From Mycetohabitans endofungorum (GTDB lineage: Bacteria > Pseudomonadota > Gammaproteobacteria > Burkholderiales > Burkholderiaceae), in assembly GCF_002927045.1 (NCBI RefSeq), contig NZ_PRDW01000004.1:124001-188000 (forward strand): a stretch of DNA of 64,000 nt, in the 5' to 3' direction. The position numbers and the translations under genes are program-made. Position 1 is the stretch's first letter. Every line of letters begins with the position of its first letter. Shown in pieces: positions 26,852-36,283 of the stretch. Under the pieces are notes generated by a model. That model worked only from the letters and a program-made list of their open reading frames with translations, had not been told where the DNA came from and ran no database searches.

Positions 26852-28290
26852 AGGGGTGCACGAGCGACGCGATGTCTGGTGATGCGGACCCGCACGCGCT
26901 GCGCCATTACGCGACCTATCCGGAACGCGGATGGTTCGTCGGCGCGTTCGACGAAGCGGCGCTGGTGGCCTGCTACGCCAATGTGTCGCCCATCAGCGGC
27001 GTCGGCTTGATCGACGGGGCGGGGACGAACGAGGCGCATATCGCGCTGTCGGTTGTCATACCGGCGCTTGCGCCCGGTAATGCCGCCTATCTGGCGTTTG
27101 CGCGCCGCATCGACGACGACATCGCGTTTCACCGGCAATGGGACCCGGCGCGATCCGGCGTCGCGGAGTTGCACTGGAGCGGCGAACTCGGCTTGCTCGG
27201 GGCAAGCGGCACCGCGCGGCTTGTTGCGTTGTTGCGGCAGCGGTTCGCGTTCGCGCGCGATGCCCGCTGGTCGGTTTCGCTCGATTGGCGTGTCGCACAC
27301 GACGAGACGTTACTTGACACGTTGGTATTGAGCGGCTTCGCGCAGCTCGAACTGCGCGGCGGCGCAGCGCCGACGCAGCGGCTTGACGACATCGGTGGGG
27401 GTACGCGGTCGTCGGCGCTATCTCCGGACGTGGGCGAGCAGGGGCCAATGGACGCCGAGCGGTGGCGTTTGCCCGAACTCGTCGCGCTGGCCCGCACACA
27501 CGGTTTTGCATCCGTAGGAACGGTGCTCGAGTACGGTGCGGGTCCATGCGGCCCGCGCGGCGTCGCACCGGGCGCGCCGCGATCGCCGGGCACGCTACAG
27601 ACGCTCGATGCATTGATCGCCGCGCGTGCCATGCGGATCCGTCTGCAAACGCGTTGCACACGCGCCGATGTGCTCGCCGAGCGAGTGGCGCTGGTCGAGC
27701 GGCTGCATGCGTCCGGCTACGTGCAATTGGGTATCGACGACTACGCGCAGCGCGACGATCCGTTGGTGTCGGCGCAGCGGTTTGGCCGTCTCGTGTGCAA
27801 GCCGTTCGGCTTGTCTTCGCGTGCGACGCGATGTGTTGTGCCGCTCGGGCCGGGGGCGATCGGCGCCACCGCCGACACCTATTTCCAGCACCTGGAGGAA
27901 GTCCCGTCCGTCCCCGTGCGTTCTATCGCGGGGCGCAAGGTGTACGCGCCCGGCTTGCGCGGATGGCGCTTGTCGGCCGACGACGCGATCCGTCGCACGG
28001 TCATCCAGTCGCTGGCCACCAATTTCTTCATTGACCGGCAGGCGATCGAACTGGCGCACAACATTGAGTTTTCCGACTATTTCGCTAACGAGATCCGCGT
28101 GCTGCGCCGCTGCGCGAATGCCGGCCTGCTGTCATTGGAGGACGATTTTATCGAGACGACCGATGCAGGGCGCGTGCGTTTGGACAATCTGTGCGGCATT
28201 TTTGACCGTTATCGACACCTGCGCCATACGTGGCTGCGTTCACTGGCTGGCACAGCCCGCACGCTTGAGCCATTGCTAATGGATCACTGA
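26848..28290 (+). CDS. HemN-like protein lacking the radical-SAM cysteines
   Basis: 480 residues, related along most of its length to oxygen-independent coproporphyrinogen III oxidase. AYLAFARRIDDDI, ELHW, LVALLRQRF, the YVQLGIDDYAQRDDPL segment and NFFIDRQAIELAHNIEFSDYFANEI can all be aligned by eye. Where HemN has its HIPFC..C..C cluster motif there is VSPISGVGLIDGAG (46-59), with no cysteine, and GGGTP is replaced by SGELG (111-115). It cannot bind the 4Fe-4S cluster or act as a radical-SAM enzyme. I chose TTG 26848: AAGGAG lies 9 bases upstream and the start overlaps the preceding stop. It may be a pseudoenzyme or in early decay. Confidence 0.8.
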   Translation: MKGCTSDAMSGDADPHALRHYATYPERGWFVGAFDEAALVACYANVSPISGVGLIDGAGTNEAHIALSVVIPALAPGNAAYLAFARRIDDDIAFHRQWDPARSGVAELHWSGELGLLGASGTARLVALLRQRFAFARDARWSVSLDWRVAHDETLLDTLVLSGFAQLELRGGAAPTQRLDDIGGGTRSSALSPDVGEQGPMDAERWRLPELVALARTHGFASVGTVLEYGAGPCGPRGVAPGAPRSPGTLQTLDALIAARAMRIRLQTRCTRADVLAERVALVERLHASGYVQLGIDDYAQRDDPLVSAQRFGRLVCKPFGLSSRATRCVVPLGPGAIGATADTYFQHLEEVPSVPVRSIAGRKVYAPGLRGWRLSADDAIRRTVIQSLATNFFIDRQAIELAHNIEFSDYFANEIRVLRRCANAGLLSLEDDFIETTDAGRVRLDNLCGIFDRYRHLRHTWLRSLAGTARTLEPLLMDH

Positions 28291-28345
28291 TCGCCAGCAT
28301 TCGGGCGCGATTGGCGCAGACCAGGATCCGATTTTTACGTAATTG

Positions 28346-28374
28346 TTGACACAACGGCGGCAGATCAGCATAAT
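28346..28374 (+). promoter_or_regulatory. Promoter of tRNA-Leu
   Basis: TTGACA (28346-28351), 17 bases, CATAAT (28369-28374). The first tRNA base is at 28405, about 24 bp after the expected transcript start. Confidence 0.75.
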
Positions 28375-28404
28375 AGCGTTCTTCGCTGATTACGCAGCAA
28401 AGCC

Positions 28405-28489
<85 letters not shown>

Positions 28490-28526
28490 ACGGTTGCGCT
28501 GTCGTGATATGACGAAGTGGTACGAG

Positions 28527-28561
28527 AAACCCCGTAAGATAAAGGTCTTACGGGGTTTTTT
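28527..28561 (+). terminator. Rho-independent terminator after tRNA-Leu
   Basis: CCCCGTAAGA (28530-28539), loop TAAAGG, TCTTACGGGG (28546-28555), then six T. The stem is perfect over ten pairs and extends by A-T pairs into the T-tract. Confidence 0.95.
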
Positions 28562-28734
28562 GTCTTTTCAGCCGGCTGGCGGCAAGCCGGTGGTTTACCC
28601 GTGTCAATGTGCGTGCTGTCCGCCACGCCGGCGCACCAAGCGCATCTAGCCCTGCATCGGCCAAACCCGGTGTTAGAATCATTCTCCAGTGAGTTGGCCG
28701 GCGCCACCGTGCATCGGCCGGGCAGTGACGATGC

Positions 28735-31266
28735 GTGACACGCCAATCCGTGCGTCGCACGCATTCACGACAACCATTCATCGACAAGGCTTTGAGCAAA
28801 TACCCCTATCCGATTCCTAGCCGCGAAGAAATTCTTGGCGTATTGCGCACGACCGAACAGCCGCTTGCCGGCAATGACATTGCTGAAGCACTCGCGATCA
28901 AGCGCCAGGAGCGCGAAGGGTTTTTCAAGCGCCTCGGCGCGATGGAGCGCGATGGCCAGATCAAGCTCGACAAGCGTGGCTATTACCAGCTCACGCATCC
29001 GTCGAACTTTGTCGCCGGTCGGGTTCAGGGCCATCGCGACGGCTACGGCTTCCTGATTCGCGACGATGCCGGTGGCGACCTGTTCCTGTCCAATGTAGAG
29101 ATGCACAAGGTCATGCACAACGACCGGGTGCTCGCGCGCGTGACAGGCTATGACCGGCGCGGTCGTCCGGAAGCCCATATTGTCGAGGTCACCGAGCGGG
29201 CGAACAAGCGAATCATCGGCCGGCTGCTGAACGAGAACGGTGTATGGGTCGTTGCGCCGGAGGACAAGCGGATCGGCCACGACATCCTCGTGACGCAGAC
29301 GGGCAAGGTCAAGCCCAAGTCCGGCCAGGTCGTCTCGATCGAGTTAACGGACTTCCCGAGCCGTCATTCGCAGCCGGTCGGCAAGATCGTCGAGGTGCTG
29401 GGCGACATCGACGATCCCGGCATGGAAATCGAGATCGCCGTGCGCAAGTATGGCGTGCCGCACCGGTTCTCGGACGCGGCGCTGGCCCAGGCGGCCAAGC
29501 TGCCCGACGAGGTGCGCGCAGCGGATCTGCGCCAGCGCGTGGACTTGCGTGACGTGCCGCTCGTGACGATTGACGGCGAGGACGCGCGCGATTTCGACGA
29601 CGCGGTCTATTGCGAGCCGATCCGGATCGGCCGGCAGAACGGCTTTCGCTTGCTGGTCGCGATTGCCGATGTGTCCCACTACGTCACCGATGGCGATGGC
29701 CTCGATCATGACGCGCTTGAGCGCAGCACGTCGGTGTATTTCCCGCGCCGCGTGATCCCGATGCTGCCCGAGAAACTGTCAAATGGGCTGTGTTCGCTGA
29801 ACCCGGACGTGGACCGTTGCACGCTCGTCTGCGACATGGTGATCAATTCGCGTGGCGACATCAAGGCATACCAGTTCTATCCGGCAGTGATGCATTCGGC
29901 CGCACGGCTCACATACACTGAGGTGGCGGCCATCCTGTCGAACACGAAGGGGCCCGAGGCGGCGCGGCGTGGCGCGTTGCTGCCGCACCTGCAGCACTTG
30001 CACGGCGTGTTCAAGACGTTGCTGCAGGCGCGCGAGAGGCGCGGCGCGATCGAGTTCGACACGACTGAGACCTATATCGTGTGCAACGCCCAGGGCAAGA
30101 TCGAGCAGATCCTGCCGCGGCAGCGCAACGACGCGCACAAGCTGATTGAAGAGTGCATGCTGGCCGCCAATGTGTGCGCGGCCGATTTTCTCAAGCGCAA
30201 CAAGCATCCGGGGCTGTATCGAATCCATGCCGGGCCGACCGAGGAGAAGCTGGCGAACCTTCGGACCTTCCTGCGCGGTTTTGGGCTGACGTTGGGCGGC
30301 GGCGACAAGCCGCATGCAAGTGACTACGCGGCCTTGATGAAGCAGGTGCGGGAGCGTCCGGACGCATCGATGCTGCAAACGATGCTGTTGCGCTCAATGC
30401 AACAGGCGGTCTACAGTCCCGACAATATCGGGCACTTCGGCCTCGCCTATGACGCTTATGCGCATTTCACCAGTCCGATCCGTCGCTATCCGGATCTGCT
30501 TACGCACCGGGCGATTCGTGCGATCCTGGCCGGCAAGAAGTACCAGCCGCAACTTTGCGGTGACGTCGTGCTCAGTACTTCGCTGGCGCCTCAGGCGCGT
30601 GCGTTGCAGCGAGACGACGAGCGCATGCTTACAGGTGGCCGTTCGCACGATGCCATCTGGGAGGAACTCGGCCTGCATTGTTCGGCCAACGAGCGGCGCG
30701 CGGATGAGGCCTCGCGCGATGTCGAAGCGTGGCTCAAGTGCTATTTCATGCGAGACAAGTTGGGCGAGGAATACGGCGGGATGATCAGCAGCGTGACGCC
30801 GTTTGGTATTTTTGTGCAATTGGATTCGCTGTTCATCGAAGGTTTGGTCCATGTCACCGAACTGGGCGCTGACTACTTCCAATACGACGAAATCAAGAAT
30901 GAGTTGCGTGGCGAGCGCACCGGGATCCGCTTCCGTCTGTCCGAGCGTGTGCGCGTGCAAGTGAGCCGTGTCGACCTGGACGCGCGCAAGATCGACTTTC
31001 GACTGGTGCGGGAGGCGTCGGCCAAACCGGTGGCGCGTGCCGCCGCACGCGGCATGCCGGCGACCGGTGGCGCTGCGGTCAACGCCAACGGGCAGGAGCC
31101 GCGCGTGCGCTCGCTCGTGGCATCCGATGGCGGTTCGCATGTGAAGAAGGCGGCGCCTGCGCCAAGTCTCCACGTCAAAGAGGCGCGCGCCGCCCGCGCC
31201 GCGGCGAAGAAACGTTCACCGGCCGGCACGGCCACCAATGGCCGCACGCGCAGCAAGAAGCGATAG
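28735..31266 (+). CDS. rnr: Ribonuclease R
   Basis: 843 residues. RNase R is a processive 3'-5' exoribonuclease that degrades structured RNA. The order is an N-terminal winged-helix region (PSREEILGVLR), cold-shock domains (GHRDGYGFLIRDD), the RNB catalytic domain with DGEDARDFDDAVYCE carrying the metal-binding aspartates, and the FTSPIRRYPDLLTHRAI motif. A C-terminal S1 domain (EEYGGMISSVTPFGIFVQLD) and a basic Ala/Lys/Arg tail follow. It starts at GTG 28735; an SD site is not obvious. It precedes rlmB by about 140 bp, the usual rnr-rlmB pair. Confidence 0.95.
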   Translation: MTRQSVRRTHSRQPFIDKALSKYPYPIPSREEILGVLRTTEQPLAGNDIAEALAIKRQEREGFFKRLGAMERDGQIKLDKRGYYQLTHPSNFVAGRVQGHRDGYGFLIRDDAGGDLFLSNVEMHKVMHNDRVLARVTGYDRRGRPEAHIVEVTERANKRIIGRLLNENGVWVVAPEDKRIGHDILVTQTGKVKPKSGQVVSIELTDFPSRHSQPVGKIVEVLGDIDDPGMEIEIAVRKYGVPHRFSDAALAQAAKLPDEVRAADLRQRVDLRDVPLVTIDGEDARDFDDAVYCEPIRIGRQNGFRLLVAIADVSHYVTDGDGLDHDALERSTSVYFPRRVIPMLPEKLSNGLCSLNPDVDRCTLVCDMVINSRGDIKAYQFYPAVMHSAARLTYTEVAAILSNTKGPEAARRGALLPHLQHLHGVFKTLLQARERRGAIEFDTTETYIVCNAQGKIEQILPRQRNDAHKLIEECMLAANVCAADFLKRNKHPGLYRIHAGPTEEKLANLRTFLRGFGLTLGGGDKPHASDYAALMKQVRERPDASMLQTMLLRSMQQAVYSPDNIGHFGLAYDAYAHFTSPIRRYPDLLTHRAIRAILAGKKYQPQLCGDVVLSTSLAPQARALQRDDERMLTGGRSHDAIWEELGLHCSANERRADEASRDVEAWLKCYFMRDKLGEEYGGMISSVTPFGIFVQLDSLFIEGLVHVTELGADYFQYDEIKNELRGERTGIRFRLSERVRVQVSRVDLDARKIDFRLVREASAKPVARAAARGMPATGGAAVNANGQEPRVRSLVASDGGSHVKKAAPAPSLHVKEARAARAAAKKRSPAGTATNGRTRSKKR

Positions 31267-31408
31267 ATAGATCGGGACACAAGGCCGTCACGATACGGCG
31301 GCAATCGATGAAGGCGCCGCAGTCGGCGTGTTGGCTCTGCGCTCGGCTCCGGGGCGCGATGCTGTGGGCCGGCATCGCGCGCGCCGCACTTTTTTGAAAG
31401 CAGCGTTT

Positions 31409-32158
31409 ATGGCACGTTTAAAGGTTCTATACGGATTCCATGCGGTTACGGCGCGCTTGCGTCATGATTCGTCCAGTATCGAAGAGATCTTGTACGATCC
31501 GACGCGGCGCGACCGCCGCATGCAGGATTTCCTGCAACTGGCGCAATCATCTGGGGTTCGATTGATTGCCGCCGAGGATGCACGGTTGCATGGCTTAGCC
31601 GGTACGCATCGGCACCAGGGTGTCGTTGCGCGCGCGACGGATCTACCGCTTGCGCAAAACTTGGCCGAGCTGCTCGACGTGCTGCCCGGGCCCGCGCTGC
31701 TGCTGGTGCTCGACGGGGTCACCGATCCGCATAATCTCGGCGCATGCCTGCGCGTGGCCGATGCGGCCGGCGCGCATGCGGTAATCGCGCCGCGTGATCG
31801 CGCGGTGGGACTTAATTCGACCGCTGCGAAGGTAGCCAGCGGCGCGGCCGAGACCGTGCCGTACATCACGGTAACCAACCTTGCCCGCACGCTGCGCGAG
31901 TTGAAGGACGCCGGCGTCTGGGTGATCGGCACGGCTGGCGACGCTCAGCGCAGCCTGTACGAGACCGCGCTCGATGGTCCAGTCGCACTGGTCATGGGCG
32001 CCGAAGGGGAGGGCATGCGCAGGTTAACGCGCGAGACTTGTGACGACTTGGTACACATCCCGATGATGGGTAGTGTAGACAGCCTGAACGTATCGGTTGC
32101 CAGCGGCATTGGCTTATTCGAGGCGGTCAGGCAGCGCAATCCCATCAAAAATCGATGA
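31409..32158 (+). CDS. rlmB: 23S rRNA (guanosine-2'-O-)-methyltransferase RlmB
   Basis: 249 residues. RlmB methylates G2251 in the peptidyltransferase centre. The N-terminal substrate-binding domain ([14 protein letters not shown]) is followed by the SPOUT catalytic domain. Its knot motifs are [27 protein letters not shown] and [18 protein letters not shown]. The start is ATG 31409; the frame is open to 31328. It follows rnr, as in E. coli. Confidence 0.95.
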   Translation: MARLKVLYGFHAVTARLRHDSSSIEEILYDPTRRDRRMQDFLQLAQSSGVRLIAAEDARLHGLAGTHRHQGVVARATDLPLAQNLAELLDVLPGPALLLVLDGVTDPHNLGACLRVADAAGAHAVIAPRDRAVGLNSTAAKVASGAAETVPYITVTNLARTLRELKDAGVWVIGTAGDAQRSLYETALDGPVALVMGAEGEGMRRLTRETCDDLVHIPMMGSVDSLNVSVASGIGLFEAVRQRNPIKNR

Positions 32159-32310
32159 TTTGCAGCGCGTATTACGGCTTTGATTAGAGACTGCGAATGT
32201 GTGCGCATGGGTGCATTGCGGCTGGGAGGTTCGCTGACAGTGTCGCAAGCCGCGTCTGCGTGCCGCACGTCTGACGCGAGTGAAGCAAAGCGACGGGGCC
32301 AGTCATAACG

Positions 32311-32454
32311 GCGGATACGTCACATCCGCTGCTGTTTGAGGGAACAGCAATTAGCAGCGTTCGAGGCTAAAACTCGAAATCAGACTTAACTGACGGGCGG
32401 CGTCACACCTACCGCCCGACTACATCATGCGGCCGATGACAGCGGATCCCGCTG
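32311..32454. other. Array of five consecutive stem-loops upstream of rpiA
   Basis: The gap 32159-32619 has no gene but holds five perfect short hairpins in a row. They are GCGGAT/ATCCGC (32311-32329), TGCTGTT/AACAGCA (32330-32349), TTCGAG/CTCGAA (32360-32378), CGGGCGG/CCGCCCG (32394-32418) and CAGCGG/CCGCTG (32440-32454). The first two abut. A T-rich run comes just before rpiA (32597-32615). It could be a structured leader, an sRNA or a remnant repeat; no known RNA family was recognised. The rest of the gap shows nothing else. Confidence 0.5.
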
Positions 32455-32619
32455 ATTGTGTGCCTCTTCCATTGGCGCTTCATAACACGGGTAGTCCGCG
32501 TTCGTGGAGAGGGCCCAGCGGCCAGTTCGGTGCTGCCGGCGACGATATGCATTGAATCGCGCCGCGGCCGCTCGGTTACACTATTGCGTTCCTCGTATTT
32601 TTTCTGCTGTATTTTCTAG

Positions 32620-33318
32620 ATGACTCAAGACGAACTCAAACGGCTCGTCGGCCAGGCGGCCGCTGACTATGTGAACGAGCACGTGCCCGAAGGCGCGGTG
32701 ATCGGCGTCGGGACTGGCTCGACCGCGAATTGCTTCATCGATGCATTGGCCGGCAGTCGCGAACGGTATCGCGGCGCAGTATCGAGTTCCGTTGCCACGA
32801 CGAACCGGCTGCTATCGCACGGGTTTCGTGTATTCGAGCTGGGTGAGGTTGAATCGCTGCCGGTGTACGTCGACGGTGCGGACGAAATCGACCCGCATGG
32901 CGCGATGATCAAGGGCGGCGGCGGTGCGCTGACACGCGAAAAGATCGTCGCATCGGTCGCCGACGTATTCGTCTGCATCGCGGACGGCAGCAAGCTGGTG
33001 CCCACGCTCGGGGCGTTCCCGCTGCCGATCGAAGTGGTGCCGATGGCGCGTGTGGCGATCGGCCGCCGGATCGCGCAGGCGACCGGCGGCGTGCCGGTGT
33101 TGCGGGTGAAACAGGACGGCACGCCGTATATCACCGACAATGGCAATGAGATCATCGACGTCAAGGGACTCGCCATCGACGGCCCGGTGGCACTCGAGCG
33201 CGACGTGAACCAATGGCCCGGCGTCGTGACCGTTGGGCTGTTTGCCGCGCGCGGCGCCGACCTGTGTCTGATTGGCACCGAGCGGGGGGTGCAGCGCATC
33301 GACTACGCGCGGCGTTGA
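32620..33318 (+). CDS. rpiA: Ribose-5-phosphate isomerase A
   Basis: 232 residues. RpiA interconverts ribose 5-phosphate and ribulose 5-phosphate in the pentose phosphate pathway. [13 protein letters not shown] binds phosphate near the N-terminus. [29 protein letters not shown] carries the catalytic Asp and Glu; here I cite only its DGADEID and [11 protein letters not shown] cores. The length is normal. It follows the hairpin-rich gap and is convergent with the yheS-type gene. Confidence 0.96.
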   Translation: MTQDELKRLVGQAAADYVNEHVPEGAVIGVGTGSTANCFIDALAGSRERYRGAVSSSVATTNRLLSHGFRVFELGEVESLPVYVDGADEIDPHGAMIKGGGGALTREKIVASVADVFVCIADGSKLVPTLGAFPLPIEVVPMARVAIGRRIAQATGGVPVLRVKQDGTPYITDNGNEIIDVKGLAIDGPVALERDVNQWPGVVTVGLFAARGADLCLIGTERGVQRIDYARR

Positions 33319-33428
33319 GCCGGATTGCGCACCGGTGACGCGGTGCGACATGCGGGGCGGTAGCGCGATGCAAGAGCGGGCACGCGGCGTACGACAGGCG
33401 ACAACGCGCCGATTGCGCAATGTCGCGT

Positions 33429-35417
33429 TCAGCCGATTTGCTCCAGCGCCTCGTTCAATTCAAGCCATTCGGCCTCGAGCGTGGCAATCTGGTCCGCGAC
33501 TTCGGCTTGGCGTTTCAATGCGTCGGTCAGTTTCGCCTTTTGCGACGGCTCGTAGCTGGTCGGCGCCGCGATGAGCGCGTCGAGCGACGCCCTCTCGGCG
33601 TTCAACGCGTCCATTTGGTGCTCGATCTTACCGATCTGGTTCTGCAGCGGTTTGCGCAGCTGTGCGGTCTTTTGGCGGGCTTGGGCATCCGCCCGGCGTT
33701 GCTCCTTGCGATTGATCGACGTGTCGGCACCGGCGAGGCCGGCCGTGTCGTTGCGCTGTGCCACGCCGGGGTCCGCTGTCTGCGCATTGGCCTGCGAGCC
33801 GGCCCGCTTTACCGCTTCGCGCTGCTCGGCCGCGTGCTGCAGCAGCCAGTCACGATAGTCGTCCAGGTCGCCGTCGAAGGATTGGATTCGATGCTGGGCG
33901 ACCAGCATGAACTGGTCGGTGGTTGCGCGCAGCAAGTGCCGGTCGTGTGATACCAGGATCAGCGTACCTTCGAATTGGGCCAGCGCCATCGTCAATGCAT
34001 GGCGTGTTTCAAGGTCCAGATGGTTGGTGGGCTCGTCCAGCAACAGCAGATTTGGGCGCTGCCAGACAATCAGCGCGAGCGCCAACCGGGCCTTTTCGCC
34101 GCCGGAAAATAGGCGGATCGGCGTGGTAGCCATTTCGCCGCTGAAGTTGAAGCTGCCCAAAAAGTCGCGCAACTCCTGCTCGCGCGTGTCCGGGGCGAGC
34201 CGTGCCAGATGCTGCAGGGGTGTGTCGTCCTCTCGCAACGTCTCCAGCTGGTGCTGCGCGAAGTATCCGATCGTCAATCCTTTTGCGTTGCGTACGACAC
34301 CCCCGATCGGCGCTAGGGTGCCAGCCAGCGTTTTGATCAACGTCGACTTGCCTTGGCCGTTCGCGCCGAGCAAACCAATGCGCTGGCCACTCTGAATCGA
34401 TACGTTGACGTCGTCGACGATTACAGCCGGTGCGTCGCCGCTGTCCGACGGATAACCGCAGCGAACCTGCTCCATCACGAGCATCGGGTTTGGTGCGCAC
34501 GCGGGTTCGCGAAACTCGAAAGTGAGCGGTGACGACGCGTGCGCCGGCGCGATGCGCTCCATTTTTTCGAGTGCCTTCATCCGGCTTTGTGCTTGCCGAG
34601 CTTTCGTGGCCTTGGCCTTGAATCGGTCGATGAAGCTATGCAGGTGCGTAATCGTGCGCTGCTGCTTCTCGTATGCGCTTTGTTGTAACGCGAGCTGTTG
34701 TGCCCGCTGGACTTCGAATTGACTATAGTTACCACCGTAACGCTTGATCTGGCGTTGTTCCAGGTGCAGCGTGACATTGCATACCGAGTCGAGAAATTCC
34801 CGGTCGTGCGAAATGACGATCAGCGTGCCCGCGTAGCGATGTAGCCAGTCTTCGAGCCATACGATGGCGTCCAGGTCCAGGTGGTTCGTGGGCTCGTCCA
34901 GCAGCAGCAGGTCGGAGCGCGACATCAGCGCCTGCGCGAGGTTCAGCCGCATGCGCCAGCCGCCGGAGAAACTGGCGACCGACGCCAGCGTCTGTTCGAG
35001 CGTGAAGCCCAGGCCGAGCAATAGCGCTTGCGCGCGCGCTGGGGCCGAATAGCCGTCGACATCCGCCAGTGCCGCATGCGCGAGCGCTTGCTCGGCGCCA
35101 TCGTCGTTGGCGCACGCCGCGGCGATACGTGCTTCGATGTCGCGCAATTGTGTGTCACCGTCCAACGTGTAGTCGAGCGCGCTGCGCTCGACCGCGGGCG
35201 TTTCCTGTGCCACATGCGCAATGCGCCATGAAGGCGGCAGCGCGAGTTCGCCGGCATCCGGCTGCAGTTGACCGCGTAAAAGGGCGAACAGCGTTGACTT
35301 GCCCGCGCCATTCGCGCCGATCAGGCCGGCTTTTTCACCCGGGTTCAGCGTGAAGGTTGCTCCTTCGAAAAGCGACTTCGTGCCGCGCGACAGACTGAGT
35401 TGGTTGAAGCGGATCAC
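33429..35417 (-). CDS. yheS: ABC-F family ATPase, YheS type
   Basis: 662 residues, two ATP-binding cassettes without membrane segments. ABC-F proteins act on the ribosome E site in translation. Cassette 1 has Walker A GANGAGKST and signature FSGGWRMRL. Cassette 2 has GANGQGKST and FSGGEKARL. Both have the LLLLDEPTNHLDL Walker B. The P-site interaction motif region KAKATKARQAQSRMKALEKME lies between them, and IAPAHASSPLTF is like E. coli YheS. The C-terminal 110 residues form a predicted coiled coil. It is divergent from gpx. Confidence 0.9.
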   Translation of the reverse strand: MIRFNQLSLSRGTKSLFEGATFTLNPGEKAGLIGANGAGKSTLFALLRGQLQPDAGELALPPSWRIAHVAQETPAVERSALDYTLDGDTQLRDIEARIAAACANDDGAEQALAHAALADVDGYSAPARAQALLLGLGFTLEQTLASVASFSGGWRMRLNLAQALMSRSDLLLLDEPTNHLDLDAIVWLEDWLHRYAGTLIVISHDREFLDSVCNVTLHLEQRQIKRYGGNYSQFEVQRAQQLALQQSAYEKQQRTITHLHSFIDRFKAKATKARQAQSRMKALEKMERIAPAHASSPLTFEFREPACAPNPMLVMEQVRCGYPSDSGDAPAVIVDDVNVSIQSGQRIGLLGANGQGKSTLIKTLAGTLAPIGGVVRNAKGLTIGYFAQHQLETLREDDTPLQHLARLAPDTREQELRDFLGSFNFSGEMATTPIRLFSGGEKARLALALIVWQRPNLLLLDEPTNHLDLETRHALTMALAQFEGTLILVSHDRHLLRATTDQFMLVAQHRIQSFDGDLDDYRDWLLQHAAEQREAVKRAGSQANAQTADPGVAQRNDTAGLAGADTSINRKEQRRADAQARQKTAQLRKPLQNQIGKIEHQMDALNAERASLDALIAAPTSYEPSQKAKLTDALKRQAEVADQIATLEAEWLELNEALEQIG

Positions 35418-35559
35418 GGCAGGACCATCATGGGGATGCGTGGAAAGTCATTATTGTAGATCGGCCCGGCATCGGACAGTCGTGCATCCGGCCGATGCCG
35501 GGCAGTCCGGAGTTGCTCTACACTGCGAGTATTATCTCGTGTTCGTACAAGGAGTCCGG

Positions 35560-36039
35560 ATGAGCCAGCTCTATTCATTTTCCGCTCGCTCGCTGCAGGG
35601 CGACGACATTCCGCTGGAGCGCTACCGCGGCAAGGTCCTGCTGATCGTCAACACCGCCAGCGAATGCGGGTTCACGCCCCAATATGCGGGGTTGCAGGCC
35701 TTATATGAGCGATATGCGGCGCGTGGCCTGGAGATACTGGGCTTTCCGTGCAACCAGTTTGGCAAGCAGGAGCCGGGCGACGCGCAGCAGATCGGCGCAT
35801 TTTGCGAGAAAAACTACCAGGTCAAGTTCCCGATGTTTGACAAGATCGATGTGAACGGCGCCCATGCGCATCCGCTGTATCGCTATCTGACCGAGGAAGC
35901 GCCCGGCTTGCTCGGGACCGAGGCGATCAAGTGGAACTTCACCAAGTTCTTGATCGATCGCGAAGGCAGGCCGGTCAAGCGCTATGCGCCTGTCACCAAA
36001 CCTGACGCGATCGAGCCGGATATTGAGAAGTTGCTTTGA
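35560..36039 (+). CDS. Glutathione peroxidase-family thiol peroxidase
   Basis: 159 residues. It reduces peroxides with glutathione or, more often in bacteria, thioredoxin. The peroxidatic cysteine is C36 in NTASECGFTPQY, a Cys rather than selenocysteine. FPCNQFGKQEPG supplies the catalytic Gln and the likely resolving region, and KWNFTKFLI the Trp and Asn. AAGGAG lies 5 bases before ATG 35560, and a -10-like TATTAT is at 35530-35535. It is divergent from the yheS-type gene. Confidence 0.92.
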   Translation: MSQLYSFSARSLQGDDIPLERYRGKVLLIVNTASECGFTPQYAGLQALYERYAARGLEILGFPCNQFGKQEPGDAQQIGAFCEKNYQVKFPMFDKIDVNGAHAHPLYRYLTEEAPGLLGTEAIKWNFTKFLIDREGRPVKRYAPVTKPDAIEPDIEKLL

Positions 36040-36192
36040 CGCGGCTGAACTTGTCAGCATACGTGCCGGTGCATCTTCTTGCATTTGTCGGCCGATGCAC
36101 GTGATGGGAGGGTGACGACGACCGAGGGCTTCTGCCCACCGGCTAGCGGATGGTGAGACCATCGGTCAATCGCGTAATGCAGCTTTCTGTGC

Positions 36193-36220
36193 GGCTGCGT
36201 GTCCACGCGGACACGCAGCC
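36193..36220. terminator. Perfect 12-bp hairpin after gpx
   Basis: GGCTGCGTGTCC, loop ACGC, GGACACGCAGCC. It lies between the convergent gpx and porin genes. No T-tract follows, so Rho-independent termination is uncertain; it may stabilise both 3' ends. Confidence 0.5.
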
Positions 36221-36283
36221 ATGTGGGCGCCGCTGCTGCCATTAACGAACAGCTGTCAGCGCTTCGATCAAGACCGTGACAAC

